From: Streptomyces platensis
Lineage (GTDB): Bacteria; Actinomycetota; Actinomycetes; Streptomycetales; Streptomycetaceae
Direction: 5' to 3'
NCBI RefSeq assembly: GCF_008704855.1
Contig: NZ_CP023691.1
Span: forward strand, 1,922,001-1,986,000
DNA length: 64,000 nucleotides
Shown here in pieces: positions 25,073 to 33,271 of this stretch; the stretch's first letter is position 1, and each line of letters starts with the position of its first letter. A program made the position numbers and the translations under genes. Below the pieces are notes generated by a model. It was given only the letters and a program-made list of their open reading frames with translations. It made no database searches and was not told the origin of the DNA.

Positions 25073-25723
25073 ATGTGCGACATGGCCCGACCCCGTAAGC
25101 CCCTGCTGAGCCGCGAACGCATCGTCTCCACGGCGCTGGCGCTCATCGACTCCGAGGGGCTGCCGGCGCTCTCCACCCGGCGGCTGGCGGCGGAGCTGGG
25201 GGTGAGCGGGCCCTCCCTCTACAACCACTTCACGACCAAGGACGAGATCCTCGACGCGGTGGCCGACACGGTCATCGCCCAGGTCGATGTGTCGGCGCTG
25301 GAGACGGGCGGGGACTGGCGCGCCGGGCTGCTCGGCTGGGCCCGCTCGTATCGCGCGGCGCTCGCCGCCCATCCGCACATCGTGCCGTTCCTCGCCCAGG
25401 GGCCCGGTCGCCGCCCCGCCGGACTGAAGATGGCCGACGCGGCGTTCGGCGGCATGGTCGAGGCGGGCTGGCCGCCCGCCCAGGCCACCCGGGTCTGTGC
25501 GATGGTCCGCTACTTCGTCGCCGGCTCCGCACTGGGCTCGTTCGCCCGCGGTTTCGTCGACGACCCGAGCGCCTACGACCCCGCCGACTATCCGCATCTG
25601 GGCCAGGCGCATCTGCTGGCGGAGCATCAACGTCAGGTGGACGAGGGCGCGTTCGAGACGGGGTTGCGCGCGCTGGTGGACGGCCTGGCCCTGCAATTCC
25701 CTGCGCGGCCAACCAAGGGCTGA
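25073..25723 (+). CDS. TetR/AcrR family transcriptional regulator
   Basis: A 216-residue protein. HTH: ALALIDSEGLPALSTRRLAA, then ELGVSGPSLYNHFTTKDEIL (~residues 21-60). The C-terminal part (MVRYFVAGSALGSFARGFVD) is typical of TetR_C regulators in actinomycetes. The ATG at 25073 is chosen because CGGAGGG sits 8 nt upstream; the ATG at 25082 is an alternative. It diverges from the TetR at 24292 and probably controls the ALDH/ADH operon at 26.9-29.4 kb through the C-type sites. Confidence 0.88.
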   Translation: MCDMARPRKPLLSRERIVSTALALIDSEGLPALSTRRLAAELGVSGPSLYNHFTTKDEILDAVADTVIAQVDVSALETGGDWRAGLLGWARSYRAALAAHPHIVPFLAQGPGRRPAGLKMADAAFGGMVEAGWPPAQATRVCAMVRYFVAGSALGSFARGFVDDPSAYDPADYPHLGQAHLLAEHQRQVDEGAFETGLRALVDGLALQFPARPTKG

Positions 25724-25777
25724 CTACCGTAAGTGTTCTGGCCACTACGGGAATTGGCCGGTTACGGAGGAGGTCCC

Positions 25778-26617
25778 ATGCCGCCGAGAAGGGTCGTCAC
25801 CGGACGGAGCAAGGAGCCGCGCAAGCGGTTCGCGGAGGAACTGCGCTTACTGCGTGCACAGAAGGGCGACAGCCTGCGCAAGGTCGGTGAGGTGCTCGGC
25901 TGGGACGCGTCGCTGTTCGGGAAGATGGAGAGCGGGAAGACCATCGGCAGCCCGGAGGTGGTGGAGGCGCTGGCCCAGCACTACGGGGCGGAGGAATGGC
26001 TGCTGACGCTGTGGGAGTTGGCGGTGGGGGATCCGTCGCAGTTCCTGGAGCAGTACCGGAGGTACATGGCGCTGGAACAGGAGGCGATGAGCCTCTGGCA
26101 ATACTCCGTGAGTGCGCCGCCGGGGCTGCTCCAGACTCCCGGCTATGCGCGTGAAGCGCTCACGACGGGCGTCAAGGGCGAGAAATTGGACCAACAGGTC
26201 GAGGCGCGCGTAGGGCGTCGGACGTTGCTGGAGGGGGACGACGCACCGCCGTTTCGCGTCATCCTCTCCGAGGCGGTGCTGCGCACGCGGCTGCGCGACC
26301 CTCAGGAGTGGCGGAAGCAGCTGGAGTACCTGATGGAAGCGGCAGAGCGCCCGAACATCACGCTCCACGTCTTGCCGTTCAGCGCCGGTCCTCATGGCCT
26401 GATGAACACGGACACGATGTTCCTGCGGCTGCTGGACGGTCATACCGTGGCGTACACGGAGAACGACGATCGCGGTGAACTGGTCGAAGAAAATGGCAGG
26501 GTTGAGGGTTTGCAGCGCCGATACGATGCGATGCGTGACCTGGCGCTGTCCCCGGCCGAGTCGCGGAAGTTCATCACGCGATTGTTGGAGGAAATGCCGT
26601 GCGAGCCATCGACCTGA
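25778..26617 (+). CDS. XRE-type HTH regulator with DUF5753 domain (WhiJ-like)
   Basis: A 279-residue protein. The N-terminal HTH is FAEELRLLRAQKGDSLRKVG, then EVLGWDASLFGKMESGK (~residues 18-54). The DUF5753 domain follows (~residues 95-270; SAPPGLLQTPGYAREAL, EAVLRTRLRDPQEW, LHVLPFSAGPHG). This is the Streptomyces WhiJ/AbaA-orfA regulator class that works with a small DUF397 protein, here overlapping by 19 nt downstream. Codon 24 is TTA (25847-25849), so translation should depend on the bldA tRNA. The ribosome site GGAGGAGG is strong. Confidence 0.92.
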   Translation: MPPRRVVTGRSKEPRKRFAEELRLLRAQKGDSLRKVGEVLGWDASLFGKMESGKTIGSPEVVEALAQHYGAEEWLLTLWELAVGDPSQFLEQYRRYMALEQEAMSLWQYSVSAPPGLLQTPGYAREALTTGVKGEKLDQQVEARVGRRTLLEGDDAPPFRVILSEAVLRTRLRDPQEWRKQLEYLMEAAERPNITLHVLPFSAGPHGLMNTDTMFLRLLDGHTVAYTENDDRGELVEENGRVEGLQRRYDAMRDLALSPAESRKFITRLLEEMPCEPST

Positions 26618-26880
26618 GCAAGGCGACGTGGCGCAAGAGCAGCTACAGCAATACGAGCGGCGGCAACTGCATCGAGGTCTCCGACGACTTCCTGGCCGCC
26701 GCCAACTGGCGCAAGAGCAGCTACAGCAACACGACCGGCGGCGAGTGCATCGAGATAGCCGACAACCTCCCCGCCCTCGTCCCCGTACGTGACAGCAAGA
26801 ACCCCCAAGGGCCCGCGCTCGTCTTCAGCGCCGCCGCCTGGGGGTCCTTCGTTGCCGCCGTGAAGAACAGCGCCGTCTAG
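26599..26880 (+). CDS. DUF397 protein with a duplicated WRKSSYSN unit
   Basis: A 93-residue partner of the XRE/DUF5753 regulator, starting at a GTG inside its 3' end. DUF397 proteins usually carry one copy of W.KSSYS...GG.C.EV. Here the motif appears twice, WRKSSYSNTSGGNCIEV and WRKSSYSNTTGGECIEI, 26 residues (78 bp) apart, with near-identical DNA. The C-terminal half (VPVRDSKNPQGPALVFSAAAW) is standard. The last base pair of its TAG overlaps the convergent ADH stop in a shared CTAG. Small DUF397 proteins modulate the adjacent regulator in developmental and antibiotic control. Confidence 0.9.
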   Translation: MRAIDLSKATWRKSSYSNTSGGNCIEVSDDFLAAANWRKSSYSNTTGGECIEIADNLPALVPVRDSKNPQGPALVFSAAAWGSFVAAVKNSAV

Positions 26881-27977
26881 AAGACGACCAGCGCCCGCCC
26901 GCCCTTGCCCGCCAGCATCGCGTCGAACGCGGCCGGGATGCCGTCGAGGCCGATCCGCTCGGTGACCAGCGCGGAGAGATCGAGCGCGCCGGAGCGGACG
27001 TGGCCGGCGATGACGGGGAGATCGCGGGCGGGGTCGCTGTTGCCGTAGACGCAGCCGGAGAGCGTCCGGCCGAAGTAGAAGAGTTCCAGGGCGGAGAAGG
27101 TCACCTGCTGCTCCTGGCCGCCGATGCCGACGACCGTCGTACGGCCGCCGCGGCGGGTCGCCGACCAGGCCGTACGGATGGTGTCGGCGCGGCCCACGCA
27201 CTCGATGGCGACATCGGCGCCGACGCCCCCGGTGAGCTTGCGGATCCGCTTGGCGCCCTCCTTCTCGAAGAACGCGGGCCCGTCGGCGACCACGAATTCG
27301 GTGGCGCCCGCCGCACGGGCCAGCTCCTCCTTCGCCGGGGAGACGTCCACCGCGACGATCGGGCCCGCACCGGCGATCCGGGCCGCCTGCAGCGTGGCCA
27401 GGCCCACCCCGCCGACGCCGAAGACCACGACGGACTCCCCCGCCCGCACCCGGGCGCTGTGGTGGACCGCGCCCCAGCCGGTGAGCACCGCGCAGCCGAG
27501 CAGTGCGGCGTCCGCGAGCGGCACCCCGTCCGGCAGCGGCAGCGCGGCCCGCGCGGGCACCACGGTCTCCTCGGCGAACGCGGCGGTGCCCAGGCCGGGG
27601 TAGAGCTCGGTGGCGTCATCGGCGCGCCGGGCGTACGGGGCGTTCGCGGCGAGGCCGGAGTGGGCACACAGCCAGGGCTCGGACAACCCGCAGAAGTGGC
27701 AGTCGCCGCAGGACGGCGCCCAGTTGAGGACGACCCGGTCGCCGGGGGCCACCGTGGTCACGTCCGGGCCGACCGCGGTGACGGTGCCCGCGCCCTCGTG
27801 CCCGAGGACGGCCGGGGCGGGCTGGCGCAGGGTGCCGTTGGACAGCGACAGATCGGAGTGGCAGACCCCGGCCGCGGCCAGCCGGATACGGACCTGGCCG
27901 GGGCCGGGCTCGGGCAGCTCGATCTCGGTGATCTGGAGGGGGGCGTTGACGGCGGGCAGTACGGCGGCGCGGACCAC
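26877..27977 (-). CDS. Zinc-dependent alcohol dehydrogenase (MDR superfamily)
   Basis: A 366-residue class III-like MDR enzyme. Catalytic zinc ligands fit AGVCHSDLSLSNG and GHEGAGTVTAVG; the structural zinc loop is CGDCHFCGLSEPWLC. The NAD-binding glycine motif is VFGVGGVGLATLQAA (~residues 190-204). It oxidises an alcohol to an aldehyde. It follows the ALDH gene with a 70-nt gap on the same strand, so the pair would convert an alcohol through aldehyde to acid. The regulator is probably the TetR at 25073. Confidence 0.92.
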   Translation of the reverse strand: MVRAAVLPAVNAPLQITEIELPEPGPGQVRIRLAAAGVCHSDLSLSNGTLRQPAPAVLGHEGAGTVTAVGPDVTTVAPGDRVVLNWAPSCGDCHFCGLSEPWLCAHSGLAANAPYARRADDATELYPGLGTAAFAEETVVPARAALPLPDGVPLADAALLGCAVLTGWGAVHHSARVRAGESVVVFGVGGVGLATLQAARIAGAGPIVAVDVSPAKEELARAAGATEFVVADGPAFFEKEGAKRIRKLTGGVGADVAIECVGRADTIRTAWSATRRGGRTTVVGIGGQEQQVTFSALELFYFGRTLSGCVYGNSDPARDLPVIAGHVRSGALDLSALVTERIGLDGIPAAFDAMLAGKGGRALVVF

Positions 27978-28047
27978 TGAGGACTCCTCGTGCGCGGGGC
28001 GGCGGGCGGCGTGTGGGGGCGGCGGCCGCCCCCACCGGCCGGACGGA

Positions 28048-29445
28048 TCAGAACTGGAGGGACTTGGTCTGGAGATATTCGGTCAGGCCGTGCGGGCCCA
28101 GTTCCCGGCCTATGCCGGACTGCTTGTAACCGCCGAACGGGGCGAGGGGGTTGAAGCGGCCGCCGTTGATGTCGACCTGCCCGGTGTGCAGACGGCGGGC
28201 GAACGCGATCGCCTCGGCGTCGTCGGCCGCCCAGACCGCGCCGGCCAGGCCGTAGACGGTGTCGTTGGCGATCCGGGCGGCGTCGTCCTCGTCCTCGTAT
28301 TCCAGGATCGACAGGACCGGGCCGAAGATCTCCTCCTGGGCGATGGTCATCTCCGGGGTGACGTCCGCGAAGACGGTCGGCGCGACGTAGTAGCCGGGGC
28401 CGGCGTCAGGTGCCTCCGGGCCGCCCGCCACCACCCGCGCCCCCTGGGCGATGCCCTGCTCGATATAGCCGCGCACCCTGTCCCGCTGGGCGGCGTTGAC
28501 CAGCGGGCCGATCTTCTCGCCGGGGACGTACTTCGCGGCGGCCGCCGTCGCCAGCTCCACCGCCTCGGCGTAGTGGTCCCGGTGGACCAGCATCCGGGTC
28601 CAGGCGCTGCATGTCTGGCCGGAGTTGGCCATGACGTTGGCGACGCCGACCGCGACCGCCTTCGGCAGATCGGCGCCGGGCAGGATGACATTGGCGGACT
28701 TGCCGCCCAGCTCCAGCGCCACCCGCTTGACCGCGGCGCCCGCCAGGGCACCGATCCGCTTGCCGACGGCCGTCGAGCCGGTGAAGGAGACCAGATCGAC
28801 CCCGTCGTGCTCGGCGAGCGCCTGCCCGGCGACCGGTCCGAGGCCGGTGACGAGGTTGAAGACCCCGGCGGGTATCCCGGCCGCGTCGACGCACTCCGCG
28901 AAGAGCTGGGCGACCAGCGGGGTGTCCTCGGCGGGCTTGAGCACCACCGTGCAGCCGGCCGCGAGCGCCGGGGCGACCTTGGCGACGATCTGGTGGAGCG
29001 GGTAGTTCCACGGCGTGATCGCGCCGACCACGCCGACCGGTTCGTGCAGCACGGTGGAGTTGCCGATCGTCTCCTCGAAGGAGTACGTACGGGCCAGTTC
29101 GGCGTAGGAACCGCAGACCGCGACCGGCACCCCGGCGTGCACCGCCGTGCTGAAGGCGAGCGGTGAGCCGAGCTCGGCGGTGACCGTATCGGCGATCTCC
29201 CCGGTACGGGCGACGAGTTGATCGCGCAGCGCCGCCAGCCGGTCCGCCCGCTCCTCGGGCGGGGTCGCGGCCCAGCCCGGCAGAGCGGCGCGGGCGGCCC
29301 GCACAGCAGCATCCACATCCTGCGCGGACCCGGCCGGGACGGTGCCGATGACCCGCCCGTCGGCCGGGTTGACGACCTCGATCACCCCGCCGCCCTCCGC
29401 GGGCCGCCAGCTTCCGTCGATGTACATCGCGTCGTGCTGCTTCAC
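28048..29445 (-). CDS. NAD(P)-dependent aldehyde dehydrogenase
   Basis: A 465-residue ALDH-superfamily enzyme. Landmarks: [20 protein letters not shown] and [13 protein letters not shown] (cofactor), [12 protein letters not shown], the glutamate motif [12 protein letters not shown], the cysteine nucleophile motif [13 protein letters not shown] (~residue 280) and [10 protein letters not shown]. An alternative start six codons in (MYIDGSW) is equally plausible. It is first in the ALDH - ADH operon; a palindromic operator lies 40-59 nt upstream. Confidence 0.92.
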   Translation of the reverse strand: MKQHDAMYIDGSWRPAEGGGVIEVVNPADGRVIGTVPAGSAQDVDAAVRAARAALPGWAATPPEERADRLAALRDQLVARTGEIADTVTAELGSPLAFSTAVHAGVPVAVCGSYAELARTYSFEETIGNSTVLHEPVGVVGAITPWNYPLHQIVAKVAPALAAGCTVVLKPAEDTPLVAQLFAECVDAAGIPAGVFNLVTGLGPVAGQALAEHDGVDLVSFTGSTAVGKRIGALAGAAVKRVALELGGKSANVILPGADLPKAVAVGVANVMANSGQTCSAWTRMLVHRDHYAEAVELATAAAAKYVPGEKIGPLVNAAQRDRVRGYIEQGIAQGARVVAGGPEAPDAGPGYYVAPTVFADVTPEMTIAQEEIFGPVLSILEYEDEDDAARIANDTVYGLAGAVWAADDAEAIAFARRLHTGQVDINGGRFNPLAPFGGYKQSGIGRELGPHGLTEYLQTKSLQF

Positions 29446-29483
29446 GTCGTGGTCCTCCCGCGCCGGCTAATGGTCCTCGTCCC

Positions 29484-29504
29484 TAAACTAGCGCCGGTAG
29501 TTTT
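29484..29504. promoter_or_regulatory. Putative TetR operator C2 before ALDH
   Basis: AAACTA (29485-29490) and TAGTTT (29498-29503) form a perfect inverted repeat with a 7-bp spacer, extended by a further T. It resembles C1 at 25034-25054. Position fits repression of the ALDH - ADH operon. Confidence 0.55.
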
Positions 29505-29553
29505 CTGCCGCCAGGGACCCGCCACCTGCTGAGGGGTGACGGTGGCCACGAGA

Positions 29554-29570
29554 GACCGCCTCGGGCGGTC
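29554..29570. other. Short hairpin in the 343-bp gap before the lipoprotein gene
   Basis: GACCGCC-TCG-GGCGGTC is a perfect 7-bp stem with a 3-nt loop. Apart from this and the C2 operator, the 29446-29788 gap holds no gene I can support; the lipoprotein promoter should be in its right half. Confidence 0.4.
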
Positions 29571-29788
29571 GTGACTCGCCAGCATGCTCGCGGCCCGGGA
29601 GCCCAGTCCAGCACACCGGCCCCACCGGCCGGCCCCCCGTCCGCATCGCCCCTCCCCCGCCAGTCCGAAAACGAGCATTCCACATTGCGGAACTGTGCCG
29701 GTGGGGTCACTATCGGGCGTCTCGCGCCGAGGGCGGGAGCCTCGTTCAGGGCTCCGGACCTCGGCGAAAACGGATACCTGAGGTTCCC

Positions 29789-30370
29789 ATGCGTCTGCAC
29801 CGTCCGCGCCACCTCGTCCCGCTCGGCGCCGCCATGGCCTTTCTCCTTTCCGGCTGCGCCGGCGAGGCGGAAAAAGCGACCCCGGGTCAGGTCACGGCTT
29901 CGGCAAAGGCTCCGAAGACACCTGAAGCACCGAAGACCTCGGCACCGGACCGCGGCAGGCCATGGGAGCCCGACGACGCCATGCAACGCGCGGAGCGGGC
30001 TTTGGACGCCTACGACGAGGACGGCAGCACAGTACAACGCGCCGACTCCGGGTCCGCGTTCCTCGCCGACGGAGTGCGCAGGACCTTCCGGGCCCCCGGG
30101 AAGCGGTGGTACCGCCTCGACCTCACCTGCGACACGAGCGGCGTGCAGGAAGTCACCCTCACACTGACTCGCGGCAGCACGGAACAGGCCTACGGAATCG
30201 GCTGCGGGGACCCTGAGGCCGATCAGTTCAACATCCCCCCGGGCGCCCCCTTCACGGCCCGCGTCGACGCGGTGCGGACCGGCACCGGCCTCGTGCTGTG
30301 GCGGCTCAACACCGTCGCCCGGGAGGACGTGGACGGCTGTGACGACGACATCGACGGCTGCGGCGGCTGA
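29789..30370 (+). CDS. Putative lipoprotein of unknown function
   Basis: A 193-residue protein. The signal peptide ends in the lipobox LLSGC (Cys ~23), predicting lipid attachment on the outer face of the membrane. A Lys/Pro/Ala-rich linker (25-50) follows, then a compact domain with two Cys (LTCDTS and IGCGD, likely paired) and a C-terminal CDDDIDGCGG. The pattern PGKRWYRLDLTCDTSGVQEV suggests a beta-sandwich. I do not recognise a family. It appears monocistronic and is followed by a convergent oxidoreductase. Confidence 0.72.
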   Translation: MRLHRPRHLVPLGAAMAFLLSGCAGEAEKATPGQVTASAKAPKTPEAPKTSAPDRGRPWEPDDAMQRAERALDAYDEDGSTVQRADSGSAFLADGVRRTFRAPGKRWYRLDLTCDTSGVQEVTLTLTRGSTEQAYGIGCGDPEADQFNIPPGAPFTARVDAVRTGTGLVLWRLNTVAREDVDGCDDDIDGCGG

Positions 30371-30447
30371 ACGCGGGAGGCCTCGTGCTCCGGTGCCGGT
30401 CGAACCCGGTCGCGGCACAGGGCGAAGGCCGAAGAGGCGCCCCGCCC

Positions 30448-31347
30448 TCACCCCTTGGCGGACGGCTTGCGGATTTCCTCGATGATGCTGACGAAGCCCG
30501 CCTTGCCGTGGCCCGCGGCGATGGTGCGGTCGGCGAGGCCCTTGACGGCGTCGAGCACCTCGGTGTTGAGGCCGCGGTCCGTGGACGCCTCGATGATGTG
30601 GGCGATGCCCGCGGCCTCCATCACGATGTTGTCCTGGTCGCCGGGGAAGACGCCGCGCTCCAGATCCCGCGCCATGCCCGCGGCGAGCGGCGGCAGGATG
30701 CCGGCGATCGCCGCCGTGAACGGCGCGAACTCCGTGGCCGGTACGCCCTCGGCGCCTGCCAGCGCGAAGCCGTGCACCAGGCCGGCCATCGCGGGAAAGA
30801 AGAAGCCGAGCAGGGCGAGGTCGTACACCGCGGCCATGGCATGGTCGTCGCCGAGGTACGTCGCCTGGCCGCCGAGCACCTTCAGCGTCTCCTCGTACGT
30901 CTCGAACGCCTGCCGTGAGCCGCTGTAGAGGAGCGTCGCGCCGGGCTCGCCGATGTCCGGCGTCGGGACCATGACCGAGCCGTCGAGGTAGTCGATGCCG
31001 TGCCCGGCGGCCCAGGCGGCGGCGGACCGTGCGCGCTCCGGGGTGTCGGAGGTCAGGTTGACCAGGACCCGTCCGGAGAGCCCGGGGCCGGCCGGGTCCA
31101 GGATCTCCCGGGCCGCTGCGTAGTCCACTACACACACGATCACCAGCGAGCTGGCGGCCACCGCCTCGGCCACCGAGTCCGCGCGGACCGCACCGCGCGC
31201 CACCAGGGGATCGGCCTTGCCCGGCGTACGGTTCCAGACCGTCGTGGGGTGCCCGGCCCGGACGAAGGCGCCGGCCAGCGCGCTGCCCATGGCGCCGAGG
31301 CCGAGCACGGTCACCGGGGTGCGGGGGTCGTTCGGGGTGCTGCTCAT
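30448..31347 (-). CDS. NAD(P)-binding imine-reductase-like oxidoreductase
   Basis: A 299-residue member of the beta-hydroxyacid-dehydrogenase/6-PGDH fold. The Rossmann motif is VTVLGLGAMGSALAGAF, with TTVWNRTPGKADPLVARGA after it, the pattern of Streptomyces imine reductases. The C-terminal helical domain contains AVYDLALLGFFFPAM, in the region of the Asp/Tyr that distinguishes R- and S-selective imine reductases, and an Asp is present; selectivity should not be called from this alone. The ATG at 31347 has GAGGAGC upstream. Three GGACCGTAAGC-type direct repeats lie 74-130 nt upstream. Confidence 0.82.
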   Translation of the reverse strand: MSSTPNDPRTPVTVLGLGAMGSALAGAFVRAGHPTTVWNRTPGKADPLVARGAVRADSVAEAVAASSLVIVCVVDYAAAREILDPAGPGLSGRVLVNLTSDTPERARSAAAWAAGHGIDYLDGSVMVPTPDIGEPGATLLYSGSRQAFETYEETLKVLGGQATYLGDDHAMAAVYDLALLGFFFPAMAGLVHGFALAGAEGVPATEFAPFTAAIAGILPPLAAGMARDLERGVFPGDQDNIVMEAAGIAHIIEASTDRGLNTEVLDAVKGLADRTIAAGHGKAGFVSIIEEIRKPSAKG

Positions 31348-31420
31348 GGTGTGCTCCTCATCCGCTGCGCGGGCCCGGCCCACTGCCCGGCCCGCTGTGC
31401 ACACCACCCTGCCGAGCTGC

Positions 31421-31474
31421 GCTTATGGTTCCCTTCGGGTCTGCTTACGGTCCTTTGGGGAGGGCTTACGGTCC
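31421..31474 (-). promoter_or_regulatory. Three direct repeats upstream of the imine-reductase-like gene
   Basis: On the plus strand GCTTATGGTTCC (31421), GCTTACGGTCC (31443) and GCTTACGGTCC (31464) recur at 22 and 21 nt, i.e. two helical turns. Read toward the gene this is GGACCGTAAGC three times. Phased direct repeats of this kind are usual for activator or multi-dimer repressor binding. Regulator unknown. Confidence 0.5.
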
Positions 31475-31499
31475 CGTTCGAGCAGGGGAGACCCCAATC

Positions 31500-31628
31500 G
31501 CCCAGGGCGAGGGCCCGGTAGGAGACGGCCGGCCTGGCCATGCTCACCGCTCCTTGCGCGAAGGAGAAGGTGAGGACCAGGCGCAGCAGCCAACTCCTGC
31601 CGGGCCCCGCGGTGTGGGTGGCGGTCAT
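31500..31628 (-). pseudogene. 5' relic of an MFS transporter gene
   Basis: The first ~43 codons of an MFS transporter remain (SWLLRLVLTFSFAQGAVSMA, then RPAVSYRALALG). The frame then enters unrelated intergenic sequence containing the direct repeats, and the other ~350 codons are absent. The ATG immediately follows the stop of the CitMHS gene (TAGATG), so the intact ancestor was probably co-translated with it. Identification as MFS is from the characteristic N-terminal wording of Streptomyces homologues as I remember them. Confidence 0.6.
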
Positions 31629-33077
31629 CTAGAGGATGCCGAAGAGCACACCGGCGCACAGGACCACCAGGGAGGTCAGCGCGGCCCATTTGACGGTGAA
31701 CTTGGTGTGGTCGCCGAACTCGACCTTGGCCATCCCGACGAGGACGTAGACGGCGGGGACGAGCGGGCTGGACATGTGCAGGGCCTGGCCGACGAGGGAG
31801 GCGCGGGCGATCTCGATGGGCGCGACCCCGTGGGCGGCGCCGGCCTCGGCGAGGATCGGCACGATGCCGAAGTAGAAGCCGTCGTTGGACATGAAGTAGG
31901 TCAGCGGGATGCTGAGGATGCCGGTGACGATGCCCATGTGCGGGCCGAGCGCGTCGGGGATGCCGCTGACCAGCCAGCGGGCCATGTGCTCGACCATGCC
32001 GGTGCCGGTGAGCACACCGGTGAAGACGGCGGCGGCGAAGACCATGCCGGAGACGTTGAGCACGTTCTCGGCGTGCGCGGCGACCCGGGCCTTCTGGTCC
32101 TTCATGTGCGGGAAGTTGACGGTGAGCGCGAGGGCGGCGCCGAGCAGGAAGAGCACCGGGATCGGCAGCGTCTGAAGGATCAGCAGGGTGAGCAGCGCGA
32201 GGGTGAGCGCGGCGTTGAACCAGTAGAGCTTGGGCCGCAGGGTGGCGCGCTGCGGGTCCAGGACCTGGAGGCCGTCGTCGTCGGCCGGCTCTCCGGAGCC
32301 GGCGGCCGGCTCGTCGTCGGAGCCGGTGCCCGCGCCGCCGGTGGTGCGCCGCGCCTCGGCCGGGGCACCGCCGGTGCCGCCGGAACCCGCGCCGACCAGG
32401 ACCTGCTCGGTCTCCCTCTCGGGCACGGTCTCGGTCACCTGCCCGGTGTCGCCGAGGGTCAGCACGCCGAGCCGCTTGCGCTCGCGCCGGCCGAGGACGT
32501 ACGCGAGGGCGAAGACCGCGACCAGGCCGACGGCCAGGGCGGGGATCATCGGGACGAAGATGTCACCGGCGTCGAGCTTGAGCGCGGTGGCGGCGCGGGC
32601 GGTCGGGCCGCCCCACGGGAGGGTGTTCATCACGCCGTTGGCGGTGGCGGCGACACCGGTCATCACCACGAGGCTCATCTTCAGCCGCTTGTAGAGCGGG
32701 TAGAGCGCCGAGACGGTGATCATGAAGGTGGTGGAGCCGTCGCCGTCGAGCGAGACGATCGCGGCGAGCAGGGCCGTACCGACCACCACCCGCACCGGAT
32801 CGGCCTTGCAGAACTTCAGGATGCCGCGGACGATCGGGTCGAAGAGCCCGACGTCGATCATCACCCCGAAGTAGATGATGGCGAACATCAGCATCGCGGC
32901 AGTGGGGGCCAGGTCGCCGATGCCCTTGAGGACGTAGTCGCCCAAGTGCGCGCCCTGTCCGACCAGGACGCAGAACAGCGCGGGAATCAGCACCAGCGCT
33001 GCCATCGGTGACATCTTCTTCATCATGATCAGCACCAGGAAGGCGGCGATCATGACAAATCCGAGGATTGTCAGCAT
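31629..33077 (-). CDS. CitMHS family citrate-metal:H+ symporter
   Basis: A 482-residue, ~12-helix protein. Family blocks are FGVMIDVGLFDPIVR (~70-84), VSLDGDGSTTFMITVSALYP, ANGVMNTLPWGGPTARAATA and YFMSNDGFYFGIVPILAE. The central cytoplasmic loop (~residues 205-270) is long and Gly/Ala/Glu-rich. CitMHS proteins import citrate complexed with Mg2+ or Ca2+. The AGGTAA leader precedes the ATG. A perfect TTGTTAACAA palindrome lies 76-85 nt upstream. The downstream MFS partner is truncated. Confidence 0.92.
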   Translation of the reverse strand: MLTILGFVMIAAFLVLIMMKKMSPMAALVLIPALFCVLVGQGAHLGDYVLKGIGDLAPTAAMLMFAIIYFGVMIDVGLFDPIVRGILKFCKADPVRVVVGTALLAAIVSLDGDGSTTFMITVSALYPLYKRLKMSLVVMTGVAATANGVMNTLPWGGPTARAATALKLDAGDIFVPMIPALAVGLVAVFALAYVLGRRERKRLGVLTLGDTGQVTETVPERETEQVLVGAGSGGTGGAPAEARRTTGGAGTGSDDEPAAGSGEPADDDGLQVLDPQRATLRPKLYWFNAALTLALLTLLILQTLPIPVLFLLGAALALTVNFPHMKDQKARVAAHAENVLNVSGMVFAAAVFTGVLTGTGMVEHMARWLVSGIPDALGPHMGIVTGILSIPLTYFMSNDGFYFGIVPILAEAGAAHGVAPIEIARASLVGQALHMSSPLVPAVYVLVGMAKVEFGDHTKFTVKWAALTSLVVLCAGVLFGIL

Positions 33078-33152
33078 TAGGGGTTACCTCACGTTCGCCC
33101 TTGAACATCTGCCGGGGGTGGCGGTTCAGGCGACGTTAGGTCCCGCAAAGTT

Positions 33153-33162
33153 TTGTTAACAA
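33153..33162. promoter_or_regulatory. Palindrome upstream of CitMHS gene
   Basis: TTGTTAACAA is a perfect 10-bp palindrome in a locally AT-rich patch 76-85 nt before the transporter ATG. GntR-type regulators often bind such sites. The nearest regulator on the same strand is the TetR ending at 33272. Confidence 0.4.
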
Positions 33163-33271
33163 GGTCTTGACGCGCGAGCAATACGAGCAAAACCCCAGGT
33201 CAATAGGGATCTCACCGGACGGTCATGCGCACAACCGGCACACCGGGCCCGCGCCGCCCCTCCGTCGGCAC

